In this document: positions 20,569 to 33,370 of the stretch, piece by piece | Numbering within the stretch: position 1 is the first letter of the stretch | Layout of the letters: each line of letters begins with the position of its first letter | From: Elephas maximus indicus | Taxonomy: Eukaryota; Chordata; Mammalia; Proboscidea; Elephantidae | Length of the DNA: 64,000 nt | Assembly (NCBI RefSeq): GCF_024166365.1 | Contig: NC_064846.1 | Location: forward strand, 28,665,866-28,729,865 | Reading direction: 5' to 3' | Program-made: the position numbers and the translations under genes | The notes under the pieces: model-generated | The model's database searches: none | Seen by the model: only the letters and a program-made list of their open reading frames with translations | Told to the model about the DNA's origin: nothing

Positions 20569-23215
20569 GTTAAGCCCTCTTGATGCTGATGCATTTCCTT
20601 GGTTTGAAGTTGTATTTGCCTGAAATTAATATAACCACTCCAACTTTCTTTTGGTTAGTATTAGCATGATAATATCTTTCTCCATTTCTTTACTTTTAAT
20701 CTATCTGTGTCTTCATATTTAATGTGGGTTTCTTGTAGACAAAATATAGCTCAATCTTGTTTTTTATCTGCTTGGACAGGCTCCGCCTCTTAATTGGTAT
20801 ATTTAGACCATTCATATTTGAAGTAATTATGGATACATTTGGATTAAAACCTAACACGTTTGCAACTGTTTTCTATTTATTGCCCTTGTTCTTTTTTTTT
20901 TTTTTTGGCTTCCATTCTTTTTCTGTCTTCTCTGGTTTTAATTGAGCATTTTATATAATTTCATTTTCCTTCCTCTCTTAGCATATCAATTATAATTCTC
21001 TTAAAAAGTTTAATAGTTGCCTTAGAGTTTGCAGTATACATTTACAAATAATCCAAGTCCACTTTCAAATAACATTTCATCACTTCACAGATAGGGCAGA
21101 TACTTTATTACAGAGTATTGCCAATTTCACCCTCCTGTCCCTTATAATATTGCTGTTATACATTTCAGTTATCCTTGAGGTATAATCACTGAATACATTA
21201 TTGCTATTATTTGAACAAACTGTAATCTGTCAGATAAATTAAGAATAAGAAAAACAAGATGTATCATTTTGCCTTCATTTATTCCTTCTCCAATGCTCTT
21301 TCTTTATGTACGTCCAAGTTTCTGACCTATATTATTTTCCTTCCCTCTAAAGAGTTTACTTTTAACATTCCTTGCAAAGCAGGTCTACTGGTGTCACATT
21401 TCCTCAATTTTTATTTTATTTTTTTCCCCGGGAGAGTCTTATTTTTCACTTTTGAAGAATAATTTTACTAGATTAAAAATTCTAGGTTTTAAGGCTTTAT
21501 TCTTTCAACACATTAAATCTCTTCTTGCTTACATGGTTTATAAAAAGAATTCTGGTGTAATTCGTATTGTTCCTCTGTAGGTAACATTTTTTCCTTTGGC
21601 TTCTTTTGAGATGTCCTCTTTGTCATTGATCTTCTGCAGTTTATATATGATATATGTAGGTGTAGATTTTTTTGGTATGTATCCTGCTTGGTGTTCTCAG
21701 AACTTTCCAGCTCTGTGGGTTGGTATCTGACATTAATTTTAGAAAATTCTTAGCCATTATCACTTCAAATATGTCTTCTGATCCTTTATCTCTCTCTTCT
21801 CATTCCTGTATTCCCAATTACATGTATGCTACTATGCCTTTTGTATTTGTCTCACAGTTTTTGGATATTCTGTACCATTTTTTCCCATTCTTTTTTCTCT
21901 TTACTTTACAGTTTGGGAAGTTTCTATTGGCGTGTTTTAAAGCTCACTAATTCTTTCCTCAGCCATACACAGGTTACTGGTGAACCCATTATAAGCATTC
22001 TTCGTTTCTATTACAGTTTTTTTTTTATTTCTAGCATTTCCTTTTGATTCTTTCCCAGTTTCCATTGTTGCTAACTTTACCCAGTTATTCTGCCATGTTG
22101 TCTGTTTTTTCCATTAAAGCCCTTACTATATTAAGCATAGCTATTTTATATTCCTGGTCTGATAATCCCCAAATATCTTTAAAATATCTTTTGTATCTGA
22201 GTCTGGTCCTGATGCTTGATTTGTCTCTTTAGACTGTGTTTTTTGTCTTTTAGCATGCCTTGTAAAATTTTTTTTTTTTTATGGAAGCCAGGCATCAGTA
22301 TCAGGTAAAAGGAATTGTGACACTGAGTGTGAGGATTTATGCTTATTGGGCTAGGAGTTAAGCTGTATTTACTATTGACCATAGCTGTAGGTATAGTTGT
22401 GAAATGCTAAGATTTCCTCTTTTGTCCTTTTATTTCCCGTTGTCTTTGTTTTTCCCAAAAGTCTCCTTAAATAGGGTTTTAGCCTTTCAGTTCTATATGC
22501 ATTATAATTATAATCCCCTGTTATTATACACTCACTCAATTTATATGATGGCAAGATGTGGGAGGAGAGGAAGTGTTCTGTAGTCCCATGATTAAGTCTC
22601 AGTCTTCTGTGACCTTCACAAGTGCTTCTCAGCTCTTTATTCCCCCTCCTTATGTGAGACCAGGAGGCTAGAAGATGCTGGAATTGGGTATTTCCATGTC
22701 CCTTCATGATAGAATAGAGGGGATTGACTTTGTGTATTTCTCTTCTTACAGATTGGTTAGATCTTGGTAAAAACTGGGCCAAATAGGCTCTGGAGGCAAG
22801 GTTTTGTTTAAGAGAACAGAATATACTCTAGGAGTATTTCAAAATGGCTAATTTTTCCCTCCTGTTGGGATCATGAGATTTTTCTCCTGTTCTTCACTCT
22901 GGGAACTTAGTAGGGTCCTTGGAGATAAAACTCACAAAAGTGTGAAGACTTTTGGAGTTTTTAACTATCTAGCTGGCCCACACTGAGCCTTCAGCAGTTT
23001 GCCAATTGTGATTTAAAGTGTTCCTGCTGGATCCTGTTCCAGTAGCGGGATGCTACTCTGGGCTTCTGATTCTGTTAATTTGTGATTCTCTGATGAATCT
23101 AAGAAGAGTTGTTGAGTTTCAGTTCGTTCAACTTTTTTCTTGTTGTAAGAATGGGAAGGATGACGTCTATACTCTTTACATGTCAGACCAGAAACCAGAA
23201 GTCTGATTCTTTTTT

Positions 23216-25025
23216 TTTTTTTTATTCTCCTCCTAAAGTCTTTGGTTGTAAGTTACAGTACTTAAGTGAGATCTGAATAATTTTTCAGAGGTAAACTACT
23301 GAATTGGTGAAGCAAAATCATCATCTCCTTCCTAACTCACCCATCAAAATAATAGGCCAGTATAATGATCATTTTTAAAATTTCATATCCTAATGTTATA
23401 GGTAGACCTGAAAAGTTAATAAAGATTGAACATAACAGCATCATGACAATAATACCAAAGGTTAACGGGAGAAAAGCATAATTTTTTTCCGATGCTAACA
23501 CATGGTCATAATTTCTTAACTCTACATGACATCTGCTCTATCTTGATGGAGTGTGAGAAGCTATAGAATACTCTGTTATCTTATAGTTGGGAGTGATTAT
23601 CAGGCAAAAGGACAGGTGTAAAATGACTAAATATTTGCTTTATAAGGAGCCCAATGGAAAAGCAGCTTTCTTTTTAAAATGCAGTGCTGTGTGAATTCTC
23701 TGCATCTCCAGAAAGTAGCTGAGTTGCTAGTCAAGCTCTAAAGTGGGTTATGTAGTGCAATGGACTGGAATCACATAAACTCTTGAGTAGATTATTAGCT
23801 GACTGGACTAAAGTCACTGTATTACAAGGACCATTATACATACTCACACATATATGCACAGATGCACACATTACTTTTCTAACAAAGTGTCCATGAGGCA
23901 TCAAAGGACTCTGAATATATTATATGATGTTTGAAATGTTGGAGGAAGCTGATTGCAGTGGGTCTAAGAATATTCAGTTCTCTTTGGGAACTTTTTTTTA
24001 TGAGCCTCAGCAATCAGAGTACTGGATTCGTTTGAGATTCAGAAGGTTGTCTGTTTATGATGATGTTAAAATGGCAATTTGACTGATCTGTGTTTTACAC
24101 TAATGTTGGAAGAATTCCATTCAGCTAAGTCTGAAGCCTCAGTATAGTTGGGACTTTATAATGGCTAGAGATGTAAACAAACTGACTGCCTGCCAGTGTC
24201 CATTTTTACATGCATGGACTTCTGGCACTTTTGGAAAGTATAAGGTGTAGCATGCCCAAGGATGCCAGGTGGTGGGATCTATTACTGATTTGTTATTTTT
24301 AACTTGGAACAGATCACAACTGCGTCATTATTCCTATGATTGAATTATTTTATGTAAAGTAATATTTAAGTATGAATTCCGTTGTAAGCATTCTGGGGCA
24401 TTCTGTGTGACAAATGATAAATGTTGAAACAGACTGATTAACTTAACTCCTTTTTTTCGATTACTTTTACTACTCTGTTTTTGGCTGGCTAAACCTTGTT
24501 TATTTCCTTTAAAGCCAAGCCGTACTTTATCACTAAATGAAAAGCTCCATATTGTGTATGGAACTAAAGGGAGCTTTTAAACTAAGGGAATTTCACTGGA
24601 TGTGGCCCACTGTTAACCCCTTAAGAAGACTGGTGTGTGATAGCTTCCTTTCTATCTGTCTAAAGATCCTAATATGGTAGAATGTTTTATTCCTGTGGTT
24701 CTAAATCTAGTATCATGTGCAGTGATTAATTATTCTTCTCAAAGTATTGAGCATCATGTTCACAGAGCCATAATGGTAATAAAAGGGTTTCCTGCTCCCA
24801 TAAAGAACTTCCTCCAAAAATGGAAAACATTTATACTCATTCTTTTACAAAGAAATATTAACAATTCCCCAGCCTCATGCATATGTGAAGGAAGTTATCC
24901 ATAGATTACAAAATTTGTTTTCATAAGAGCATATTTAAGTCACAGAAGCTTGGAATCTCAAAGAGTTGAAGGCGAAAAGAGTGGCTTTCCGCTTAGTCAT
25001 CTTACCCACTTTAAATATCTCTTTA
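23216..25025. other. unrecognised sequence
   Basis: No gene, and no repeat I can name. Open frames such as 24674-24904 carry no motif. Confidence 0.45.
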
Positions 25026-26095
25026 TTGATCAACTTCTGGAATAGTAGATTCAGAAACTTGATGTATTCAGTCTCCCTCTAAAACAACGAAAATATGGAC
25101 AAAACAAGTAAAATCAACCATTTCAGTACTCTGGTAATTAGGCAAAGCCAGAGAACTAACTAAAAATCACCGATCTTAAAAAAAAAAACAAAAAACTGAA
25201 CCTCAGTAAGGCAGTGGGATCTGTGATCTTTTAACTTGGGGCTATTCCCATCATGTCTCTCATCCCTGCTTAGTGGTTCAGTAGCCAAAAGCTGGCAGCA
25301 TTGCAGACAGTGGAGAGATTTGACCTCTTTCGGAGCTCTGTAGAAGCACCATCCCTCAGAACACAGTCAATATTTTGTGCAAACTTGCAGCTCCCCGGAA
25401 AACACTATCCTTGGAGTGTGGTTGCTATTTTATTTGGCTCATTTTCCCAAACAATAACAAACTTCCTCCAACATCTCAGTGCCTAAGGCTGTGATTTTAG
25501 TTGGAGCAAAAGAGAGCCTCACCAAGATTTTAAATGGAAATGCTAAAAAACCAGGTGACCTAAGAAAGACCTAGAAAAGGAAAAGGTCTCAGTCAATCAC
25601 AGCTGGCTGACCTTGAGACCCTACACAAGCAGGATGTAACATCTAAGAGTGCTTGTAAACTTCCTGAAGTTCGAAGGTGATCCTTCTCACATATATCCCT
25701 TTAACAAAGTTTGGAGGACATAAAGGCAAGGTACTTAAGGAAAACTTATGATGAATTATTGGCTGACCACTAAATTATACTGACCCAGGTGTGGCCCCTA
25801 GGAAGCTAAGCTTAAAAATAAAGCAAGAACTTATAAAAAGCTAGTACAGCACTCAGTGGCTACATACTGCAAGGGATACAAATCTACATAGTTCAGGAGG
25901 GCTTCTAAACAAAAAAAGTTGCAGCTAGAAAGACACAACAGTAAGAACAAACTGGCAATAGCAACAAACTTTGGGGGATGAAGGAATCTTTTATACTAGA
26001 TTTTCTAAAATGTTTGGTTTTCAACCAAAAAGTAAGACACACTTAAAGAAATGGAAAATTATGACGCATAACAAAGAGAAAAAAAAGCAGTCAAG

Positions 26096-26240
26096 AGAAA
26101 CCCTGGTGGCATAATGGTTAAGAGCTACGGCTACTAACCAAATCCACCAGGCGCTCTTTGGAAACTCTATGGGTCAGTTTCTACGCTGTTCTTTAGGGTT
26201 GCTGTGAGTAGGAATTGACAGCAACAGGTTTTTTGGTTTA
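26096..26240 (+). repeat. AfroSINE-type SINE with internal deletion
   Basis: AAACCCTGGTGGCATAATGG head, a deletion across the B-box region (CTAACCAAATCCACCAGGCG), then GGAAACTCTATGGGTCAGTT and GACAGCAACAGGTTTTTTGG. Inserted in the old L1. Confidence 0.88.
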
Positions 26241-26395
26241 GACAAATGTTTCGTATCACTATTTTAAACATGTTCGAAGAACTAAAGAAAGCCATATCTA
26301 AAGAATTTAAAGAAAATATAAGAACAAAGTCTTACCAAGTAGAGAATATCAATAAAGAGATTAAGATTATATACATAAAAAAGAGAACCAAATAA

Positions 26396-26904
26396 AAGTT
26401 CACTGCAGCGGTATTCACAATAGCCAAAAAGTTGGAAACAACCCAAATAAATACACATCAGCAGATGAATGGATAAACAAAATGTAGTATACACATACTA
26501 TGAAATATTACTCTGCCGCAAAGAGAAATGAAGTCCTGATATATGGCACAACATGGATGAACGTTGAAAACATGCTAAGTGAAATAAAGCAATCACAAAA
26601 AGGCAAATATTGTATGATCTCATTAATATGAAGTACTATATATATATATAAAAAATACCTGAAAAATAGGCAAATATATAGAGATCAGAGTTTAATAATG
26701 GCTACCAGGGGCAGGAGGGAGAGGGAATGGTTGGGGGCAATTGTTTAGGAAGCACTGAGTTTTTGCTTATGGGTAAGGGATATTTGTGGTTGTCACACAG
26801 CATGATTGTTGTAATTTATCTCACAGAATTGTATATGTGAAGAATGTTGAATTGGTAAATGTTGTGTTATCTGTATTTTTTATAACAATAAAAAAGTTTA
26901 ATAC
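26396..26904 (+). mobile_element. L1 3'-end fragment nested in older L1
   Basis: Begins in the last part of ORF2 (CACTGCAGCGGTATTCACAA ... GGAAACAACCCAAATAAATA, corresponding to the KSWKQP region of intact ORF2). It runs through a purine-rich 3'UTR (GGGGCAGGAGGGAGAGGGAA) to an AATAAAAAAG end. It interrupts ORF1 sequence of the surrounding older L1, whose homology resumes at about 26.905 kb. Confidence 0.75.
26637..26650. repeat. short (TA)n tract
   Basis: About seven TA units inside the L1 3' fragment. Confidence 0.7.
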
Positions 26905-27545
26905 CTGAAATGAAAAATTTACCAAAGGGGTTTAAAATAAGATATGAGCTAGCAGAAAAACAATCAGCCAGCTTGAAGATAGGACAATAAAGATTTTTGA
27001 GTCTGGGGACCATAAAAAAAAGAATAAAGAAAAGCAAACAGAGCCTAGAGCCCAGTGAAATATCGTCATCCATATCAAGGTATACATAAGAGTCCAAGAA
27101 GGAGAAGAGAAATTGAGAAGTACAGGTGTAATTTGTATGGCAGTAACAGTACAGATGAAGGAGGAATGAAAGGATATATACTGGAGCAAAATATGTGTAT
27201 ACTATGGAAATTTCCTTAGTATTAACCTGAACTAGGTTGTTTTAGGTTAAGATGCTACTTCTAAACCTAAGAGAAGCCACTAAGAAAATAACTAAAAATA
27301 AATAGTCAAAGCAACAAAAAGTGATTTAAAAAGGTAAACTAGAAAATACACATATAATATAAAGAAGGAAGGAACAGAGAAATGGAGAAGCAAAAAGCAT
27401 GTAATACATATAGAAAACAAATTGAAAATGGCAGAAGTAAATCCTACAGTATCAGTAATTACGTAAATGTAAACGAATTATTTACTCTAATTAAAAGGTT
27501 GAGATTGATAGAATGGATAAACAAAAAGATGAACCCACGTATTTG

Positions 27546-28511
27546 TCAACTGTTTTCCATCAATGGTAATGTCTTATTTGTACCAATTTTACATACACTT
27601 GTGTGTGTGTGCACATGCCTGTGTGTATATTTCAGTGAAATTTTGTCACGTGCAGATTCACGTAACCATCACCACAATGAAGATACAAAACTATTCTACC
27701 ACCTACCACAAAGCTTTCTTGCTTAATTTAATTGATTTGTAAAAAAAAAAAAAAAATGTGAACCAAAAACATGTATCCATGGCCTCGATTTCCCCTGATA
27801 GCTAAAAGTTTGCAATTTCTCTTTTACAATGTGTTTTAGTGAGAGAACTTTTTAAATTTTTACTTAGAGCCTCTCCACCCACCACCACCCTTTCTCCACA
27901 GGACTCAAGCCAATGCGACACTAGGTAGGAAACAAAGTCAATTGACAAACACCGTTCTGTACTCAGAAACATACATTCCTTCTGATAACTAAGGTTGTGT
28001 AACTTATTTAAGCTTGTTACCCAGGCTCTCTTGCCTTATATTGCTCCCTAGACCCCTCAATGACTCATGTAAATGAACTAAATTCAAAGCCACTCCAGCA
28101 GTTCACTAGATAAGGCTAAATATTTCTGAATGTAGATGGTGGGCACAGATCATTGTTAAACCTTGACTCAATTTATTACAAATCTAATTGTGAAATATTT
28201 TTTTCCCTTTTAAACATCTTTAAGTTTTATCACAAAGTACCAATGGTGGGGGAGAGTTGGAAGGGAGGAGAGATTTTGGAAACTTGATCTAATATTTTAC
28301 TTATTATTTTTAGCTTCATCTCACTCTCCCATCAGCATGTATACTGCATGTTTCTTTGTATCTCCATTCAAATAACTGATAAAAAGGTAAAGAATAAAGT
28401 GCTTTAGCATCCTATTAAGGAATTATTCCAGATAGACAGTCATTGAGTATGTTGCTTAACCAATTATGAATCCATGTATCTGTACTGTCAGCCCATGTCT
28501 TTCCATTTTAG
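27546..28511. other. unrecognised sequence
   Basis: The first 190 bp (a TG-rich stretch, then TTCACGTAACCATCACCACA) may be a further old L1 piece. The rest is unassigned and I see no gene. Confidence 0.4.
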
Positions 28512-28610
28512 CCACACCAGGGCTATGTTTGCGCAAGGTTTCCTCGGATGCAAGACTTTTAGTGCTAAAACTAAGCAGTCCTGGGCAAACCAGGAAAATT
28601 GGTCACCCTA
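28512..28610 (-). repeat. short inverted-repeat MITE-like element, copy 1
   Basis: The complement reads TAGGGTGACCAATTTTCCTG GTTTGCCCAGGACTG, with GCACTAAAAGTC inside. It matches the element at 38679-38794. One terminus has lost its inverted-repeat partner or diverged. Confidence 0.6.
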
Positions 28611-28959
28611 CAATGAAAAGACTTTATAGCTTGTATAGTTTAATTCAAAACTCCAGAATATTATTGGTCTTCTAAAATTAATGCCACTACTCGTCTGTCA
28701 GTTAGTGGTACTGTGGTGGCTTGCATGTTGCTGAGATGCTGGAAGCTATGCCACTGATATTTCAAATACCAGCAGGGTTAACCCATGGTGGACAGGTTTC
28801 AGTGGAGCTTCCAGACTAAGACTAGGAAGAAGGACCTAGCGATCTACTTCTAAAAAAATTGGCCAGTGAAAACCTTATGAATAGCAGCAGACCACTGTTT
28901 GATATAGTCCTGGAAGAGGACCCCTCGGATTGGAAGGCACTCAAAATATGACTGGGGTA

Positions 28960-29640
28960 GAGCTGACTCCTCAGGGTAGAGTCAAACGTAATGATGCGGA
29001 TGGAGTCAAGCTTTCGGGATCCTCCCTTGCTGATGTGGCATGACTCAAAATGAGAAGAAAACAGCTGCAAATATGCATTGGAACGTGGGATGTATGAAGT
29101 ATAAATATAGCAAAATTGGAAGTCATCAAAAATGAAATGGAATGCATAAACGTCAATATCCTAGGCATTAGTGAGCTGAAATGGACTGGTACTGGCCATT
29201 TTGATTCGGACAGTCTTATGGTCTACTATGACGGAAGTGACAAATTAAAGATGAATAGCATCACATTTCTGTCCAAAAGAACATTTCAAGGCCTATCTGA
29301 AGTACAACACTGTAAGTGATAGGATAACATCCATACGCCTACAGGGAAGACAGCTTAATAAAACCATTATTCAAATTTATGCACAAATCCACAAATTCAC
29401 ACACTAATACCAAAGAGGAAGAAATTGAAGATTTTTACCAACTTCTGCAGTCTAAAATTGATCAAACATGCCATCAAGATGAATTGATGATTACTGGTGA
29501 TAGAAGTGGGAAAGTCGGAAGCAAAGAAAAAAATCTTTAGTTAGAAAATATGGCCTTGGTGATAGACTCCAAGGATTGCCTGATAGAATTTTGTAAGACC
29601 GATGACTTATTCATTGCAAGTACCTTTTTTCAACAATGTC
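28960..29640 (+). pseudogene. RTE endonuclease remnant
   Basis: Encodes, in broken frames, IGTWDV and a KLEVIKNEMECINVNILGIS segment followed by ELKWTGTGHF. This is the APE-type endonuclease start, with the Glu of the ISELKW motif, then further pieces around 29.3-29.6 kb. Stops and frameshifts throughout. It is the N-terminal half of the RTE polyprotein, continued at 34.1 kb. Confidence 0.85.
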
Positions 29641-29644
29641 TGTT

Positions 29645-30408
29645 TCTACAAAGATTTATAGGCTTGGCTGAAGGCTGAGGACCATGGTCTCTGGGGACAT
29701 CTAGCTCAATTGTCATAACATAGTTTATAAAGAAAATGTTCTGCATCTTACTTTGGTGAGCAGCATCTGGGGTCTTAAAAGCTTATGAGCAGCCATCTAA
29801 GATACTCCACTGGTCCCACTCCGTCTGGAGCAAGGGATAATGAAGAAAACTAAAGACACAAGGGAAAGATTAGTCCAAAGGACTAATGGATCACAAGTAC
29901 CACAACCTCCACCAGACTGAGTCCAGCACAACTAGATGGTGCCCAGTTACCACCACTGACTACTCTGACAGGGATCACAGTGCAGGGTCTTGGACAGAGC
30001 TGGAGAAAAATGTAGAACAAAATTCAAACTCACAGAGACTTACTGGTCTGACAGAGACTGGAGAAACCTCGAAAGTATGGCCCCTGGACACCCTTTTAAT
30101 TCAGTACTGAGGTAACTCCTGAGGTTCGCCCTTCAGCCAGAGATTAGACAGGCCCATAAAACACACAATAATACATGTAACTCAAGCATGTATATGAGAC
30201 TAAATGTGCACACCAGCCCAGGGGTGAGGATGAGAAGGGAGAAGGGGACAGGAAAGCTGGATGAATGGAAACGGGGAACCCAAGGTTGAAAAGGCGAGAG
30301 TGTTTTCATGTTGCAGGTTTGGTAAACAATGTCACAAAATAATATGTATATTAATTGTTCATTGAGAAACTTATTTGCTCTGTATACCAGCTAAAGCACA
30401 ATTAAAAA
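29645..30408 (+). mobile_element. older L1 3'UTR fragment inserted in the RTE
   Basis: Starts with GGCTTGGCTGAAGGCTGAGG and shares the block CTTAAAAGCTTATGAGCAGC CATCTAAGAT with the young L1 3'UTR (about 7.88 kb). It ends in AATTAAAAAAAAA. It is a different, older L1 subfamily from the intact element. Flanks are RTE sequence. Confidence 0.75.
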
Positions 30409-30453
30409 AAAATCCATTAAGCTACTGGTCCCCCCGCCAAAAAAAAAATAGAT

Positions 30454-30555
30454 TTACAACCTTGGAAACCCTATGCGGCAGTTCTACTCTGTCCTATAGG
30501 GCCTCTATGAGTCAGAATTGACTTGAAGGGAGTGGGCTTGGTTGTTTTGGTTTAT
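30454..30555 (+). repeat. AfroSINE-type SINE, 3' half
   Basis: CCTTGGAAACCCTATGCGGC, CTACTCTGTCCTATAGGGCC, ATGAGTCAGAATTGACTTGA and a GGTTGTTTTGGTTTA tail. The tRNA head is missing. It lies between the L1 3' fragment and resumed RTE sequence. Confidence 0.85.
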
Positions 30556-31037
30556 AACATGTGGACCTCATTGGATGGAAAACACAGGAATCAAGTTGAC
30601 TACATCTGTAGAAAGAGATGATGGAGAAACTCAATATCATCATCAGAAAAAGGGCAGGGGCCAATTACAGAACAGAACAGACCATCAATTGCTGATACAC
30701 ATGTTCAAGTTGAAGATGAAGAAAATTAAAACAACCAAAGTATGAGTGTAAGTCAAAAAGTATTGCTACTAGGGTTCCCGTTCACACATGCATGGGTTTA
30801 TTCCAAACAAAATATTTTTAAACATGTTTCTGCAATCAGTGGATGGCTGCAGACAAGTTTTCTCAGTAATACGCTTGTTTTAGTCTCTTTAGGGTGTCTT
30901 TAAAAAGGGAATACTTCTTTGTGCCATGGAAAAAACAATTTTGAGGTCAGGGCTAACATCAAATTTTTAACATAACTCAAGTGGACATCTTCCCAAGTCA
31001 TTGAAGACTTGCAACAAATTTATAAGAATGCTCTCCA

Positions 31038-33370
31038 TCCAATGACATATTTTAATATGGTGGAGAAACAAATCACCAACTTCATATGGAAGGGGAAGAA
31101 GCCTCGGATAAGTAAAGCATTACTGAAAAAGAAGAAGAAAGTGGGAGGCCTCACTCTACCTGATTTTAGAACCTATTATACAGCCACAGTAGTCAAAACA
31201 GCCTGGTACTGGTACAACAACAGGCACATAGACCAAGGGAACAGAATTGAGAACCCAGATATAAATCCATCCACATATGAGCAGCTGATATTTGACAAAG
31301 ACCCAGTGTCAGTTAATTGGGGAAAAGATAGTCTTTTTCACAAATGGTGCTGGCATAACTGGATATCCATTTGCAAAAAAATGAAACAGGACCCTACCTC
31401 ACACCATGCACAAAAACTAACTCCAAGTGGATCAAAGACCTAAACATAAAGACTAAAACGATAAAGATCGTGGAAGAAAAAATAGGGACAATGTTAGGAG
31501 CCCTAATACAAGGCATAAACAGAATACAAACCATTACACAAAAATGACGAAGAGAAACCAGATCACTGGGAGCTCCTAAAAATCAAACACCTTTGCTCAT
31601 CTAAAGACTTCACCAAAAGAGTAAAAAGACCACCTACAGACTGGGAAAGAATTTTCAGCTATGACATCTCAGACCAGCACCTGATCTCTAAAATCTATAT
31701 GATTCTGTCAAAACTCAACCACAAAAAGACAAACAACCCAATCAAGAAGTGGGCAAAGGGTATGAACACGCACTTCACTAAAGAAGATATTCAGGCAGCT
31801 AACAAATACATGAGAAAATGCTCTCGATCATTAGCCATTAGAGAAATGCAAATGAAAACTACGATGAGATTCCATCTCACTCCAACAAGGCTGGCATTAA
31901 TCCAAAAAACACAAAATAATAAATGTTGGAGAGGCTGCGGAGAGATTGGAACTCTTATACACTGCTGGTGGGAATGTAAAATGGTACAACTACTTTGGAA
32001 ATCTTTCTGGCGTTTTCTTAAACAGTTAGAAATAGAACTACCATACAACCCAGAAATCCCACTCCTCGGAATATACCCTAGAGAAATAAGAGCCTTCACA
32101 CAAACAGATATATGCACACCCATGTTTATTGCAGCTCTGTTTACAATAGCAAAAAGCTGGAAGCAACCAAGGTGTCCTTCAACGGATGAATGGGTAAATA
32201 AATTGTGGTATATTCACACAATGGAATAGTACACATCGATAAAGAACAGTGACGAATCTGTGAAACATTTCATAACATGGAGGAACCTGGAAGGCATTAT
32301 GCTGAGCGAAATGAGACAGAGGCAAAAGGACAAATATTGTATAAGACCACTATTATAAGATCTTGAGAAATAGTATAAACTGAGAAGAACACATACTTTT
32401 GTGGTTACGGGGGGGGGAGGGAGGGAGAGTGGGAGAGGGTTATTTACTGATTAGTTAGTAGATAAGAACTACTTTAGGTGAAGGGAAGGACAATACTCAA
32501 TACATGGAAGGTCAGCTCAAATGGACTGGACCAAAAGCAAAGAAGTTTCCGGGATAAACTGAATGCTTCGAAGGTCAGCGGAGCAAGGGCGGGAGTTTGG
32601 GGACTATGGCTTAAGGGGACTTCTAAGTGAATTGGCAAAATAATTCTATTATGAAAACATTCCGCATCCCACTTTGAAATGTGGCGTCTGGGGTCTTAAA
32701 TGCTAACAAGCAGCCCTCTAAGATGCATCAATTGTTCTCAACCCACCTGGATCAAAGGAGAATGAAGAACACCAAGGTCACATGATAACTATGAACCCAA
32801 GAGACAGAAAGGGCCACATGAACCAGAGACTTACATCATCCTGAGACCAGAAGAACAAGATGGTGCCCGGCCACAACCGATGACTGCCCTGGCAGGGAGC
32901 ACAACAGAGAACCCCTGAGGAAGCAGGAGATCAGTGGGATGCAAACCCCAAATTCTCATAAAAAGACCAGACTTAATGGTTTGACTGAGACTAGAGGAAT
33001 CCCGGCAGTCATGGTCCCCAAACCTTCTGTTGGCCCAGGACAGGAACCATTCCCGAAGACAGCTCATCAGACATGGAAGGGACTGGACAATGGGTTGAAG
33101 CGAGAAGCTGACGAAGAGTGAGCTACTTGTATCAGGTGGACACTTGAGACTGTGTTGGCATCTCCTGTCTGGAGGGGAGATAGGAGGGTAGAGAGGGTTA
33201 GAAACTGGCAAAATCGTAACGAAAGGAGAGACTGGAAGGGGGGAGCAGGCTGACTCATTAGGGGGAGAGTAAGTGGGAGTATGGAGTAAGGTGTATATAA
33301 GCTTATAAGTGACAGACTGACTTGATTTGTAAACGTTCGCTTAAAGCTCAATAAAAATTATTAAAAAAAA
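31038..33370 (+). mobile_element. 5'-truncated young L1, second copy
   Basis: Same family as the intact L1, starting at the position equivalent to about 6.24 kb of that copy. It keeps the ORF2 C-terminus, the G-rich tract (32408-32439), the full 3'UTR and AATAAA (33350-33355). An imperfect target-site duplication AAGAATGCT(G)CTCCA flanks it (about 31024-31037 and 33371-33385). It sits inside the mariner. Confidence 0.92.
31052..32350 (+). pseudogene. L1 ORF2 C-terminal fragment
   Basis: Homologous to about the last 430 residues of the intact ORF2, including the CWRGC...H...C zinc knuckle. It is broken by a 1-nt loss at about 31.39 kb, an insertion near 31.54 kb and a TAG at 32227-32229. It has no endonuclease or reverse transcriptase domain. 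Confidence 0.92.

Larger units (their letters stand above)
18650..23215 (-). mobile_element. old L1 (L1M-type), minus strand, 3'-truncated
   Basis: On the minus strand, 20.64-18.65 kb matches the 5' half of L1 ORF2, including an APE endonuclease remnant with GDFNTHLS and HTLGHKT-like motifs at 20.57-20.16 kb. From 20.65 to about 23.2 kb the sequence continues into ORF1 and 5'UTR-like sequence of old mammalian L1M elements; I recognise long T-rich stretches in the antisense orientation. It is full of stops. Two SINEs are inserted at 19.15 and 19.76 kb. The 3' half of ORF2 is missing. Confidence 0.75.
25026..27545 (+). mobile_element. old L1 (L1M-type) 5' portion, nested insertions
   Basis: 25.03-26.09 kb resembles the 5'UTR of old mammalian L1M elements. 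26.25-26.40 and 26.90-27.13 kb match L1 ORF1 (GAGAATATCAATAAAGAGAT-type and AGGAGAAGAGAAATTGAGAA-type blocks). 27.18-27.40 kb matches the inter-ORF region. About 27.45-27.50 kb (ATTACGTAAATGTAAACGAA) corresponds to the ITLNVNG start of the ORF2 endonuclease. The element is dead and interrupted by a SINE and by an L1 3' end. Confidence 0.65.

Noticed and set aside
22372..22782. A 136-codon minus-strand frame as a host gene
   Set aside because: It lies in the 5' region of a decayed antisense L1, begins without context and has no conserved domain I recognise.
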